64,000 nucleotides of DNA from an uncultured Woeseiaceae bacterium (lineage in GTDB: Bacteria > Pseudomonadota > Gammaproteobacteria > Steroidobacterales > Woeseiaceae). Within the stretch, counting starts at the first letter, position 1; every line of letters begins with the position of its first letter. Below the pieces are notes generated by a model, which was given only the letters and a program-made list of their open reading frames with translations, ran no database searches and was not told where the DNA came from. The position numbers were made by a program, and so were the translations under genes. The stretch lies in contig CABXCS010000001.1 in NCBI GenBank assembly GCA_902510755.1, positions 62,001 through 126,000 of the forward strand, written 5' to 3'. Shown in pieces: positions 45,474 to 53,872 of the stretch.

Positions 45474-45788
45474 TCACTTAATTATTAGTTTTGGTGCGTT
45501 AGTCATTACGCTTTTAATTCCTTTATTCATTCCGTTCTTATCTTTGTAACTTTGAGATGAAGCGACAACTTTATTGTTACCTGAGACAACATTAAACGTC
45601 CATTTACCTCCGCGATTTTCATGTGTTTTAAAAGCATTTTTATTTTTAGCATTAGTAGCTAGAGCTTTTATGCCTTTCATGCAACCAGCTTTAGAAACAT
45701 ATCCTTGACTAGCGCAGATTATCTCACCATTATTAGCTCTTAGTCTAAAACGGAACTTGCCAGACTTATCATTATATATCTCAAACAT
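45474..45788 (-). CDS. YegP-like DUF1508 two-repeat protein
   Basis: A 104-aa protein of two DUF1508 repeats: residues 10-47 (GKFRFRLRANNGEIICASQG to ALATNA) and residues 60-98 (GKWTFNVVSGNNKVVASSQS to SVMTNA). Each contains the family's A/S-SQ-x-Y and GI-K/A-x-N signature. Such proteins are small, dimeric and of unknown role, and often appear as isolated genes. It stands alone between the reductase module and leuCD, with 130 bp downstream and 156 bp upstream of AT-rich DNA. Confidence 0.85.
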   Translation of the reverse strand: MFEIYNDKSGKFRFRLRANNGEIICASQGYVSKAGCMKGIKALATNAKNKNAFKTHENRGGKWTFNVVSGNNKVVASSQSYKDKNGMNKGIKSVMTNAPKLIIK

Positions 45789-45909
45789 AATTTTTACTTT
45801 CTAAAATGTTAATGACAAATAATAACATAATAATTGACAATTCATGACATTATTTATCACATAAATAAGTTTCATTTACTGAGAGAATTATAAAATTTAT
45901 TGATATATT

Positions 45910-45925
45910 GTTATATATTTATAAC
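45910..45925. promoter_or_regulatory. GTTATA-N4-TATAAC palindrome upstream of the leuC-type gene
   Basis: A 16-bp inverted repeat 19 bp upstream of the preferred leuC-type start. The half-site matches those at 31589 and 49201. A position so close to the start would suit a repressor site. The surroundings are very AT-rich, so chance is possible. Confidence 0.4.
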
Positions 45926-45944
45926 TTTTATATATAATGAACTT

Positions 45945-47351
45945 ATGCCATTAACATTATTCGAAAAAATCTGGAATTCACACCGTATCTTTGAAGGTGA
46001 AAACCAACCTGATCTTATCTATATAGATCGGATATTCCTTCATGAACGAACTGGAAGTTTTGCTCTTAAAAGCCTCAAGGAACGGGGTTTGTCAGTCAAG
46101 AATCCAAAGCATGTTTTCGCGACAATGGATCATATTATCGATACTTTTCCAGGTAGAGGTGATGAGACACTCATGCCTGGAGGAAAAAAATTTATAACAA
46201 CAATGCGTTATCTAGCAAAGGAATTTAATATTACTTTATTTGATATTGATGATCCAAGACATGGAATCTCTCATCTTATTTCTGCTGAACAAGGTATAAC
46301 ATTACCAGGAAGTATTGTTACCTGCCCTGATAGTCATACCTGTACATTAGGTGCTCTTGGAGCTATAGGCTGGGGTGTAGGATCTAGCGATTGTGAACAT
46401 GCACTTGCAACCACTACGCTTAGTGGTATTAAACCAAAACAAATGAAAGTGACATTCAATGGAAAACTCAATGAAGGAGTCAATCCAAAGGATATGATGC
46501 TACATCTAATAGAAAAATATTCTGCCTCTGGTGGTTCGGGATATGCAATTGAGTTTAGTGGTGACACAATCCACATGATGCCAATAGAAAATCGATTTAC
46601 ACTGTGTAATATGGCGGTCGAGTTTTCTGCTTTTACTGGAATTATCGCCCCTGATCAAAAAGTGTTTAAATACCTGAAAGACCGCCCTTATTCACCAACA
46701 AATAATTGGTCAGAAAATATAAAACATTGGAAATGTTTAGCCAGTGATGATAATGCTGTATTTGATAAATATATAGAAATTAACGCCTCTGACATCTACC
46801 CTTCTGTCACCTGGGGTTTAAGCCCTGAAGAATCTATACCCATTAATGGTAAGATTCCTAGAGCAAACAACCTAACCAATCATGAAAAAAATAAAGACAT
46901 GGCAAGTACCTTAGAATATATGGGCCTAAAGAACGGGCAATCACTCGTGGGGCTACCAATAGATGCTGCATTTATTGGTTCATGTACTAACGCAAGATTA
47001 ACTGACTTAAGATCAGCTGCTAAAATACTCAAAAATAATAAAATCTCACCCAACATTAAAGCAATCTGCACTCCAGGATCGGCAGATGTAAAAAAACAAG
47101 CAGAGCAAGAAGGTATTGATAAAATATTTAAAGATGCAGGTTTTCAATGGCGTGAACCAGGCTGCTCTCTTTGTTTTTATGCTGGAGGTGAGGGATTTCT
47201 TCCACAACAAAGGGTGATAACAAGTACTAATCGAAATTTCAGGGGCAGGCAGGGCAACGGAGTTCGTTCACATCTTGCTAGCCCAGTAACAGTTGCGGCT
47301 TCAGCTATTGCAGGAAAAATAGTACCCCCACAAACGATAACAAAACAATGA
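45945..47351 (+). CDS. leuC: LeuC-type hydro-lyase, large subunit (isopropylmalate/methylmalate dehydratase family)
   Basis: A 468-aa aconitase-superfamily subunit. The 4Fe-4S ligand regions are visible in GSCTNARLTDLRSAAKIL and EPGCSLCFYAGG, and TCPDSHTCTLGALGAIGWGVG is the usual early block. I chose the ATG at 45945 (MPLTLFEKIW), since a TTG at 45900 adds an unlikely hydrophobic stretch. It overlaps the small subunit gene by 4 bp. leuA and leuB are not nearby; the neighbours are a CoA-transferase and an HMG-CoA-lyase-like gene. A role on citraconate/citramalate or a similar branched diacid is therefore as likely as leucine synthesis. Confidence 0.88.
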   Translation: MPLTLFEKIWNSHRIFEGENQPDLIYIDRIFLHERTGSFALKSLKERGLSVKNPKHVFATMDHIIDTFPGRGDETLMPGGKKFITTMRYLAKEFNITLFDIDDPRHGISHLISAEQGITLPGSIVTCPDSHTCTLGALGAIGWGVGSSDCEHALATTTLSGIKPKQMKVTFNGKLNEGVNPKDMMLHLIEKYSASGGSGYAIEFSGDTIHMMPIENRFTLCNMAVEFSAFTGIIAPDQKVFKYLKDRPYSPTNNWSENIKHWKCLASDDNAVFDKYIEINASDIYPSVTWGLSPEESIPINGKIPRANNLTNHEKNKDMASTLEYMGLKNGQSLVGLPIDAAFIGSCTNARLTDLRSAAKILKNNKISPNIKAICTPGSADVKKQAEQEGIDKIFKDAGFQWREPGCSLCFYAGGEGFLPQQRVITSTNRNFRGRQGNGVRSHLASPVTVAASAIAGKIVPPQTITKQ

Positions 47352-47974
47352 ACTGGTCCAGTGCCTTCAAAGGTGTAACCGCACCGTTATTAATCGATAA
47401 TATCGATACTGATCAGATCATCCCTTCACGTGAAATGAAAACTATCTCAAAAAAAGGTTTAAAAAAAGGTCTCTTTGCAAACTGGCAATATGTTTATGCA
47501 AAAAGGAAAAAAATTGGCTTAAATAAAGATTTTATTCTAAATAAAAAAGAATTCTCGCACAGTTCAATTCTACTGAGTGGAAAAAACTTTGGTTGCGGTT
47601 CATCACGCGAGCATGCGGTATGGGCACTTATAGATTTTGGTATAAAAGTAGTAATTGCAGAATCATTTGGGCGTATTTTTAAAAATAATTGTGCTCGTAA
47701 TGGGCTTTTAACCATTGAGCTAACTAGAATGCAAATTGAGTATATAAATAAATTAATTAAAAAGAGTACTAATAACAATCTTATTGAAATTCACTTAAGA
47801 AGAAAAATGGTCATCACACCGGATAACAAAAAATTTGCATTTAATATTGATCCTTTTGTAATGGGAATACTTCTGAAAGGACAAGATTTTATTGAGAATA
47901 CTCTGCTTAAAGAGAGGGTTATTGATAGCTTTTTAAAAAAAGATAAAATCAAGAGATCATGGGCTCATTTATAA
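47348..47974 (+). CDS. leuD: LeuD-type hydro-lyase, small subunit
   Basis: A 208-aa swivel-domain subunit partnering the preceding LeuC-type protein. It shows the LeuD signature NIDTDQIIPSREM and GKNFGCGSSREHAVWALIDFGI, with the substrate Ser-Arg. The C-terminal tail is lysine-rich. The start overlaps leuC as ATGA, so the subunits are coupled. Its end overlaps by 6 bp the end of the convergent CoA-transferase gene. Substrate uncertainty is the same as for the large subunit. Confidence 0.88.
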   Translation: MNWSSAFKGVTAPLLIDNIDTDQIIPSREMKTISKKGLKKGLFANWQYVYAKRKKIGLNKDFILNKKEFSHSSILLSGKNFGCGSSREHAVWALIDFGIKVVIAESFGRIFKNNCARNGLLTIELTRMQIEYINKLIKKSTNNNLIEIHLRRKMVITPDNKKFAFNIDPFVMGILLKGQDFIENTLLKERVIDSFLKKDKIKRSWAHL

Positions 47975-49156
47975 TTTATCTGTCGAAACAATTCCATCTT
48001 TTATAAATGCACTTATTTCTGATTCTTGATAACCAACCTCTCTTAATATCTCATTAGTATGTTCACCTGACTTAGGAATATCTTTTCGCAGTAGGAATTT
48101 ATCTTGACTCATTTCAATTGGAATTGCGGGTAATTTAATTTTTCTTGAATCATTCAATGTAACTTCAACCAAACCGTTTGAATCAAGCAAATGCTTATCA
48201 TTAGAAAGATCTTCAGGTCGCTTAATAGGAGCAAATGGCAGACCACTTTTTTCAAGCTTATTCAATAAAATATCACACTCCATTTGAGAAAAACGGTTTT
48301 GAATAATTGGTATAATCTTGTCTCTTTGCTTTACTCGATCATTATTCTTTTGTAATGATTCATCTTTAATAAAATCGTCAAACTTAAAATCTGTACAGAA
48401 AGTTTTCCATTGAGAATCACTGACCACACCGATAAAAACTTTTTCATCTTCGAGGGTAGAAAAAACATCATATACTGCCCAAGCTGATACTCTTTCGGGC
48501 ATTGGCAGAGCTGGTTCGCCAGTAACACCATATTGAGCCATATGTTGGCCCACCAGAAATACAGTACTTTCATAGAGAGAGCTCATTACATGTTGCCCTT
48601 CTCCTGTTTCATGTCTTTTTTCAATAGCCGCCATTATTGCAATCACACCAAACATACCACCCATAACGTCTATAACTGATGCTCCTGCCCTAAGTGGTTT
48701 GCCAGAAGGACCCGTCATATATGCCAATCCCCCCATCATTTGTGCAACCTCGTCCAGAGCTGTCCTTTTAGAATATGGCCCAGTAAGAAATCCTTTATTT
48801 GAGCAATAAATAAGTTTAGAGTTTATTTTCTTTAGAGGCTCATATCCTAAACCAAGCTTCTCCATTGCCCCAGATCTAAAATTTTCAATTAAAATATCAC
48901 TCTTAGAAATTAAACTTTTTGCAATTTTAATGCCATTCTCAGTCTTTAGATCGAGCCTCATGCTCCTTTTATTACGATTATACATAGGAAAATAACCGGC
49001 ACCCGAACCTTTCAAAATTCTAGTCTTGTCTCCATCAATTGGTTCGATCTTAATAACATCAGCACCAAGATCAGCCAATATTAAACCGGCAGAAGGGCCC
49101 ATTACCATATGGGAAAACTCAATTACTTTTATGTTTTTTAAGGGAAGGTCATTCAT
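47969..49156 (-). CDS. Family III CoA-transferase (CaiB/BaiF), first copy
   Basis: A 395-aa enzyme moving CoA between carboxylates. It starts with NIKVIEFSHMVMGPSAGLILADLGADVIKIE (residues 7-37), has NFRSGAMEKLGLGYEPL, and the expected catalytic Asp in VIDVMGG, which forms the aspartyl-CoA thioester intermediate. It diverges from the HMG-CoA-lyase-like gene at 49302 and converges with leuD. Such a trio fits conversion of a hydroxy-diacid to its CoA ester followed by cleavage. A second, less similar copy is at 60945. Confidence 0.9.
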   Translation of the reverse strand: MNDLPLKNIKVIEFSHMVMGPSAGLILADLGADVIKIEPIDGDKTRILKGSGAGYFPMYNRNKRSMRLDLKTENGIKIAKSLISKSDILIENFRSGAMEKLGLGYEPLKKINSKLIYCSNKGFLTGPYSKRTALDEVAQMMGGLAYMTGPSGKPLRAGASVIDVMGGMFGVIAIMAAIEKRHETGEGQHVMSSLYESTVFLVGQHMAQYGVTGEPALPMPERVSAWAVYDVFSTLEDEKVFIGVVSDSQWKTFCTDFKFDDFIKDESLQKNNDRVKQRDKIIPIIQNRFSQMECDILLNKLEKSGLPFAPIKRPEDLSNDKHLLDSNGLVEVTLNDSRKIKLPAIPIEMSQDKFLLRKDIPKSGEHTNEILREVGYQESEISAFIKDGIVSTDKL

Positions 49157-49200
49157 AATTTATCTTTAGTATAGCAACTAGATGAAAAACCATCCTAGTT

Positions 49201-49220
49201 AAGTTATATTAATATAACTT
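49201..49220. promoter_or_regulatory. Perfect 20-bp palindrome between divergent CoA-transferase and lyase genes
   Basis: AAGTTATATT followed directly by its complement AATATAACTT, centred in the 145-bp divergent gap. It lies about 45 bp from the CoA-transferase start and 80 bp from the lyase start. The half-site is shared with 31589 and 45910, and a degenerate copy lies at 62193-62210. It is a likely operator for a regulator of this island. Confidence 0.55.
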
Positions 49221-49301
49221 TAATACCTATTTAGCAAAATGGAAGTTTTATAAAGCTAAAAATTACTTTCAATAAAAATAGTCGTCAAACATAATATACT
49301 T

Positions 49302-50222
49302 ATGAACAACAAACAAATACTCGTTAGCGAAGTAGGCCCAAGAGACGGCCTCCAAAGTATCGATTCAATTTTACCTACAGAAATAAAAAAACAATGGATT
49401 CTTGCTCTGGCAAACGCTGGGATCCAAGAAATTGAAGTTGGGTCCTTTGTTCCAAAATCACTCATTCCGCAACTTGCTGATACCGCAGAAATTGTAAAAT
49501 ACGCGATAACTATTCCTAATTTAACTGTAGCTGCATTGGTTCCAAATTTAAAAGGTGCCATAAATGCTATAAAATCTGGCGCACATAAAATTTCAATTCC
49601 CTTCTCAACCAGTGAAACTCATAGTATTAAGAACGTAAATAAAAACCATAAACAGATGATCGAAGAAATAAAAAAAATTTCAGATTACATTTTAGAGAAT
49701 AATCATAATACTCATCTTGAAGTTGCACTAGCTACTGCTTTTGGTTGCTCTATTATTGGTGAAATACCTGAGGATTTAGTAATCAGCTTAGCTGAACAAA
49801 TTATGAAGGCTGGAAGTAAAGAGATTGTTCTGTCTGACACAACCGGATATGGTGACCCAAGTAAAGTAAGAAAATTAGTAAGAAAACTAAAAGCTACTAT
49901 TGGCGATAATAAATTAAATAGTATCCATCTTCATAATACAAGAGGTCTCGGTTTAGCGAATGCATTTGCTGCAATTGAGGAAGGTATAACTACAATAGAT
50001 AGCTCAATTAGTGGTATTGGTGGTTGCCCCTTCGCTCCTGGTGCAAGTGGAAACATCGTCACCGAAGATTTAGTATTTATGTTGGATGCAATGGGTTTTG
50101 ATACAGGAATAGATTTAGACAAACTATTCTCCATAAGAGATATCCTATCCAAGGCCCTTCCAGATGAGCCCTTATATGGCTATACGGCTAATGCTGGTCT
50201 GCCTCTTGGGTATAAGCATTAA
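49302..50222 (+). CDS. HMG-CoA lyase-like acyl-CoA aldolase
   Basis: A 306-aa DRE-TIM metallolyase. The catalytic-region motif SEVGPRDGLQS at the start holds the Arg-Asp pair, followed by GIQEIEVGSFVPKSLIPQLAD, LSDTTGYGDPSKV and the metal-binding His-x-His in SIHLHNTRGLGLANA. The signature GIGGCPFAPGASGN contains the active-site Cys. Members cleave 3-hydroxy-3-methylglutaryl-CoA or related CoA esters such as citramalyl-CoA. The divergent CoA-transferase and nearby LeuCD suggest a branched C5/C6 hydroxydiacyl-CoA as the substrate here. Confidence 0.88.
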   Translation: MNNKQILVSEVGPRDGLQSIDSILPTEIKKQWILALANAGIQEIEVGSFVPKSLIPQLADTAEIVKYAITIPNLTVAALVPNLKGAINAIKSGAHKISIPFSTSETHSIKNVNKNHKQMIEEIKKISDYILENNHNTHLEVALATAFGCSIIGEIPEDLVISLAEQIMKAGSKEIVLSDTTGYGDPSKVRKLVRKLKATIGDNKLNSIHLHNTRGLGLANAFAAIEEGITTIDSSISGIGGCPFAPGASGNIVTEDLVFMLDAMGFDTGIDLDKLFSIRDILSKALPDEPLYGYTANAGLPLGYKH

Positions 50223-50238
50223 AGGAAATAGAAATATC

Positions 50239-51099
50239 ATGAATGACATAAAAATTATTGATGCCGTGGTTAATATATGGACTGAAGAGGCGCTCTCCAT
50301 AAGACCGGACTGGGGTACTGAGTTTTTTGTTGAAAAAATGAGAACCAACAAAGATCTTATGCATGGTCTCTCTCTAGATGACATGCTCGCTAGAATGAAG
50401 TCGGCTAGTATTGATCATTCTTTTTTAATTGCAGCAAAATCTGGTCGACCAGGTCTACCAGGTTGTTATCATATGCCTCCTGAGGTTGTGGCTAAAGCTG
50501 TAAAAAAGCATCCAAAAAGTTTTTCTGGAATCATTGGAATAGATCCTTATACAGGTATGAAAGGTGTTAAAGAGCTTGAGGAGGCAGTTAATACCTTAGG
50601 TTTTATTGGGGCGCATTTATACCCTCATTGGTTCGAGTTACCTCCGAATCATGCAAAATACTATCCTTTTTATGCGAAGTGTTGCGAACTTGGAATTCCT
50701 ATCCAAATGCAAGTTGGCCAATCAATGGTTTATTCAAAAGAATTTCCATGCAGGAGCGTAGGTCAACCTATTCACTTAGATTCTATTGCTTGTGATTTTC
50801 CTGATCTCAAGATAATTGGAATACATGTTGGTATTCCATGGACCGATGAGATGATCGCTATGTCATGGAAGCATGCTAATGTATTTATCGGTTGTGATGC
50901 GCACAGCCCAAAGTATTGGCCAGACAGCTTCAAACATTATATAAATAGCTATGGGCAAGATAAAGTTATTTTTGGCACAGATTTTCCAGTTTTGGATTTT
51001 AAAAGAACTGTTCAAGAAATCTATGAATTGGGATTTAAACCACATGTATTGAAAAAACTTTTGAGAGAAAATACAAAAAACATATATTCTCTCGATTAA
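50239..51099 (+). CDS. Amidohydrolase 2-family (metal-dependent hydrolase/decarboxylase) protein
   Basis: About 286 aa of the ACMSD-related amidohydrolase 2 family. It has GFIGAHLYPHWFELPPNH, a LKIIGIHVGIPW strand with His, and the family's C-terminal KVIFGTDFPVLDF with the metal-site Asp. The N-terminal HxH, normally right after the first strand, is missing (IIDAVVNIWTEEA), so metal binding may differ. I chose the ATG at 50239 with AAAGGAAA upstream, since an ATG at 50164 lies inside the lyase gene. An acyl-CoA synthetase gene follows 5 bp later. Confidence 0.8.
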   Translation: MNDIKIIDAVVNIWTEEALSIRPDWGTEFFVEKMRTNKDLMHGLSLDDMLARMKSASIDHSFLIAAKSGRPGLPGCYHMPPEVVAKAVKKHPKSFSGIIGIDPYTGMKGVKELEEAVNTLGFIGAHLYPHWFELPPNHAKYYPFYAKCCELGIPIQMQVGQSMVYSKEFPCRSVGQPIHLDSIACDFPDLKIIGIHVGIPWTDEMIAMSWKHANVFIGCDAHSPKYWPDSFKHYINSYGQDKVIFGTDFPVLDFKRTVQEIYELGFKPHVLKKLLRENTKNIYSLD

Positions 51100-51104
51100 C
51101 TAAC

Positions 51105-52556
51105 ATGAACATTGCAGCACATGTTAAAAACAATGCATCTATTTTTGGCGACAAAATTGCCATATCCTATCTAAATAAACAATACACTTATAAGCAAGTT
51201 TGGTCCTTGATCATAGGTTTCAGTAATATTTTGATTTCTAAAGGCATGAAAAAAGGAGATCGCATTGGTCTAGCAATGAAAGATCACCCCTTGCATCTTA
51301 TTGCGCATTTTTCTGTCGCTGCTATTGGTGCAATTATTGTCCCAATCGATCATAGGTGGACTGAAAATGAAAAAGAAAGGATTTCTTTAGTCTTTCAGGT
51401 AAAACTTCTTATCATGGATCAAGGTGATATCGATAATATCAATACAATCTCTCTAACAGAATTAGATATCAAAGAAAACATTCATCCCAATTCTGAGATA
51501 GACTTGAATTATAAACAAGATTTACTAATTTCACTCTCTTCTGGAACTACGGGAAAACCAAAAGGAGCGATTCTTACTCATGATAATTTATATCAAAGAT
51601 TCGTTAGTCAACAGAAATCAATTGGGTTTAATTCTGAGGATAGCTTTGGTTTGTTGACGCCGCTTTTTTTCGGTGCTGGACGATCTTTTGCAATGAGCAT
51701 GCTAGTAATTGGAGGAAGAGTAGTAATCGCTCCTCCTCCCCATCAACCAGATGAAATAGTGGAAATTCTAAATAATAATGATATTAGCGCAACCTTTTTA
51801 CCTCCCACTTTATTGAGGCGTTTGCTGCCAATGGCATCAGCATCCAAGCCTCTCTTAGGTGAGTTAGAGCACTTGCTATATAGCGGAGAACCACTCCATA
51901 GTGAAGAGGCATTAGCTTGTTTAGAAAAACTATCCCCAAAGTTAACCGGCTATTACGCCTCTAGCGAAGGAGGGGGAATTTCTGTAATTAAGCCAATGGA
52001 AATAGAAAATTATTCAGAAACAGTTGGTACAGCAATTTATCAGACTGATATTAAAATTGTTGATGATAAAAATCATGAAGTCGATCTGGGCGTTGTTGGA
52101 AGACTTAAATACAAAGGGCCAGGTGTAGCTACTAATTTTCTTGATGACAAGGGCAATAAATCTTCAATAGAAGCCGATGATGGATGGTTTTTTCCTGGAG
52201 ATTTAGCAAAAAAACTTCCCTCAGATCATATTCAACTTGTTGGAAGAAGTAATGATTTAATTATTCGTGGTGGCATAAATATCTATCCAAATGAGATTGA
52301 ATCGACATTGATAAATGATCCAGGCATCAAGGAAGTCTCTGTGATTGGATATAAAAATAGAGATTCTGGAGAAACGATCGTGGCATTTTTAGAGACGAAC
52401 TCAAAATTTGAGCTCAACAAATGCTTGGATTTCTGCAAAAAGAATCTTGCTCCATATAAAATCCCTGCAAAGTTCATTCAATTAGATTATTTACCCAAAA
52501 AAGAATCAGGAAAAATAGACAAACAGCAACTCAAAGAAAGCTTAAAGAAAATTTAA
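51105..52556 (+). CDS. Acyl-CoA synthetase (AMP-forming)
   Basis: A 483-aa ANL-superfamily ligase activating a carboxylic acid through an acyl-adenylate. It has the P-loop-like SLSSGTTGKPKGAILTHDN, the GYYASSEGG motif, the WFFPGDLAKKL segment, the hinge LVGRSNDLIIRGGINIYPNEIE and the C-terminal catalytic Lys in KKESGKIDK. All motifs are intact. It follows the amidohydrolase by 5 bp and converges with the bicupin gene, one base apart. The acid substrate is unknown. Confidence 0.9.
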   Translation: MNIAAHVKNNASIFGDKIAISYLNKQYTYKQVWSLIIGFSNILISKGMKKGDRIGLAMKDHPLHLIAHFSVAAIGAIIVPIDHRWTENEKERISLVFQVKLLIMDQGDIDNINTISLTELDIKENIHPNSEIDLNYKQDLLISLSSGTTGKPKGAILTHDNLYQRFVSQQKSIGFNSEDSFGLLTPLFFGAGRSFAMSMLVIGGRVVIAPPPHQPDEIVEILNNNDISATFLPPTLLRRLLPMASASKPLLGELEHLLYSGEPLHSEEALACLEKLSPKLTGYYASSEGGGISVIKPMEIENYSETVGTAIYQTDIKIVDDKNHEVDLGVVGRLKYKGPGVATNFLDDKGNKSSIEADDGWFFPGDLAKKLPSDHIQLVGRSNDLIIRGGINIYPNEIESTLINDPGIKEVSVIGYKNRDSGETIVAFLETNSKFELNKCLDFCKKNLAPYKIPAKFIQLDYLPKKESGKIDKQQLKESLKKI

Positions 52557-52557
52557 A

Positions 52558-53526
52558 TCAATTCTCGTGATCGTGATCGTGATCGTGATCGTGATCGTGA
52601 TCGTGATGATGGTGCACCCCATTAGCATGAGTATGCCCTTTTCTTGGCATGGTATCTTCGAAATCTTCAGGTCCATGTGGGTGATTATGACTCTCACTCA
52701 CGCACCACTTATATAGCAGTGGGTCTCTTTTAGCTAATCTAGCAGCAGCTCTCAATTGATTTTCTTCTGGTGTGCTCCAAGGATTGTAGTGAAAATGATT
52801 GAAGAGCTTTGAATCCGTCCTCCCTAATGCAATACATCCATATTCACTGGCAAATGCACCATGATTAATATATGCAGGGCGCCAGAAATAACCACCAGTA
52901 GGAAGATCTCCAAATTGCATCATCCAAGAAGTTCCCCAAAGATGGTAACCTTCTTCGGCACAATCATGATAAGAGATGTTATCCTGATGAAATTGAGGTG
53001 TCATACAATATAAAAAAGTCATTGCATGAGATTCTGGATTAAAATTTAATAATTTAATCATACAGCCAGATGCTACCGAGGGGCTCACTACATTTCCTGG
53101 AGCCCAGATAATATCCTTATATGAGTCAACTGCATGATAAAGCTCCTTTCTACTTAATGGGTGATGATCAGTGCTCTCAATATGATTAGGTTCACTAGTG
53201 TTATACATCATTAATAATATAGCACCTTGATCACTCTCTATTGCAGGTAGTGCGTAACCGGCTGGAATAAAAAAATAATGCCCACGATTACACACTTCAT
53301 CCCCTATTTTAATTTGGCCTTCAACAACCATTATTTCTAATTCTGAATAGCTAAACCCGGGCGGTTGTTTATAACCACCGCGCAACTGAACAGTTAAGGA
53401 GCAAGCTCCAGTTTCATTATCTAAACTGAGCGTCTTATAACTAAAACCAGAGCCAAAGCCTGGTAATGTCATATTTTTAAAACTTACATCACGATCACAA
53501 AAAGGTTCAATATGTGGTCTAGGCAT
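52558..53526 (-). CDS. Bicupin protein with a His/Asp repeat tail
   Basis: A 322-aa protein of two cupin-like halves. The first shows SYSELEIMVVEGQIKIGDEV and RGHYFFIPAGYALP, the second EEGYHLWGTSWMMQFGDLPTG and PAYINHGAFASEYG with several His. Its C-terminal 25 residues are almost only His and Asp, encoded by seven perfect CGTGAT repeats. The two-cupin layout recalls ureidoglycine aminohydrolase and DUF4437-type proteins. A metal-dependent enzyme acting with the neighbouring hydantoinase is plausible, but the reaction is not assigned. The tail could bind Ni, Zn or Co. Confidence 0.75.
   Translation of the reverse strand: MPRPHIEPFCDRDVSFKNMTLPGFGSGFSYKTLSLDNETGACSLTVQLRGGYKQPPGFSYSELEIMVVEGQIKIGDEVCNRGHYFFIPAGYALPAIESDQGAILLMMYNTSEPNHIESTDHHPLSRKELYHAVDSYKDIIWAPGNVVSPSVASGCMIKLLNFNPESHAMTFLYCMTPQFHQDNISYHDCAEEGYHLWGTSWMMQFGDLPTGGYFWRPAYINHGAFASEYGCIALGRTDSKLFNHFHYNPWSTPEENQLRAAARLAKRDPLLYKWCVSESHNHPHGPEDFEDTMPRKGHTHANGVHHHHDHDHDHDHDHDHEN
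52566..52607 (-). repeat. Hexanucleotide tandem repeat, seven copies of CGTGAT
   Basis: Seven perfect head-to-tail copies at the 3' end of the bicupin gene, with a shortened eighth (GAT) after them. On the coding strand they read alternating CAC/CAT-type His and Asp codons. As the unit is a multiple of three, slippage would lengthen or shorten the tail without breaking the frame. Confidence 0.95.
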
Positions 53527-53557
53527 CTTCTATCTCCAAAAAATTTCTTAAAAATCC

Positions 53558-53824
53558 TTAATAAACAACTTTATGTTTAGCGTCTGGTTTGACAGGCAAG
53601 TCATCATTGGGAATTTTCACACGCGTATCACCATCCATATTAAATCCCTGATTTTGAATACGATCAAAAAATTCTTGATACCATTGCTCTCGTTTCTCAC
53701 TGGCAGCATCCATATCAGAAACAATTTTTTTATAACGCTCCAATTGTTCGGAAATCTCTTCTTCAAGCCACTTAGCCGCCTCTTTTGAACGCTCATGATC
53801 TATTCTTGTGTCTAAAAATGACAT
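53558..53824 (-). CDS. Small helical protein of unknown function
   Basis: An 88-aa soluble, highly charged protein, probably alpha-helical in its first 60 residues (ERSKEAAKWLEEEISEQL and YKKIVSDMDAASEKREQWYQ). The C terminus is short and basic-acidic (KIPNDDLPVKPDAKHKVVY). I do not recognise a family. It has a good ribosome site (AGAAAAGAGA type) and lies between the bicupin and the NicO-type transporter genes on the same strand. It is therefore likely part of that unit, perhaps as a small subunit or partner. Confidence 0.6.
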   Translation of the reverse strand: MSFLDTRIDHERSKEAAKWLEEEISEQLERYKKIVSDMDAASEKREQWYQEFFDRIQNQGFNMDGDTRVKIPNDDLPVKPDAKHKVVY

Positions 53825-53872
53825 CTCTTTTCTCCAGATAAATAGTAAAAGCTATCTTATTATAATTTATAT

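Noticed and set aside
52566-52607. Possible CRISPR or satellite array
   Set aside because: The units are six bases with no spacers and code in frame for His-Asp in the bicupin, so it is a microsatellite.
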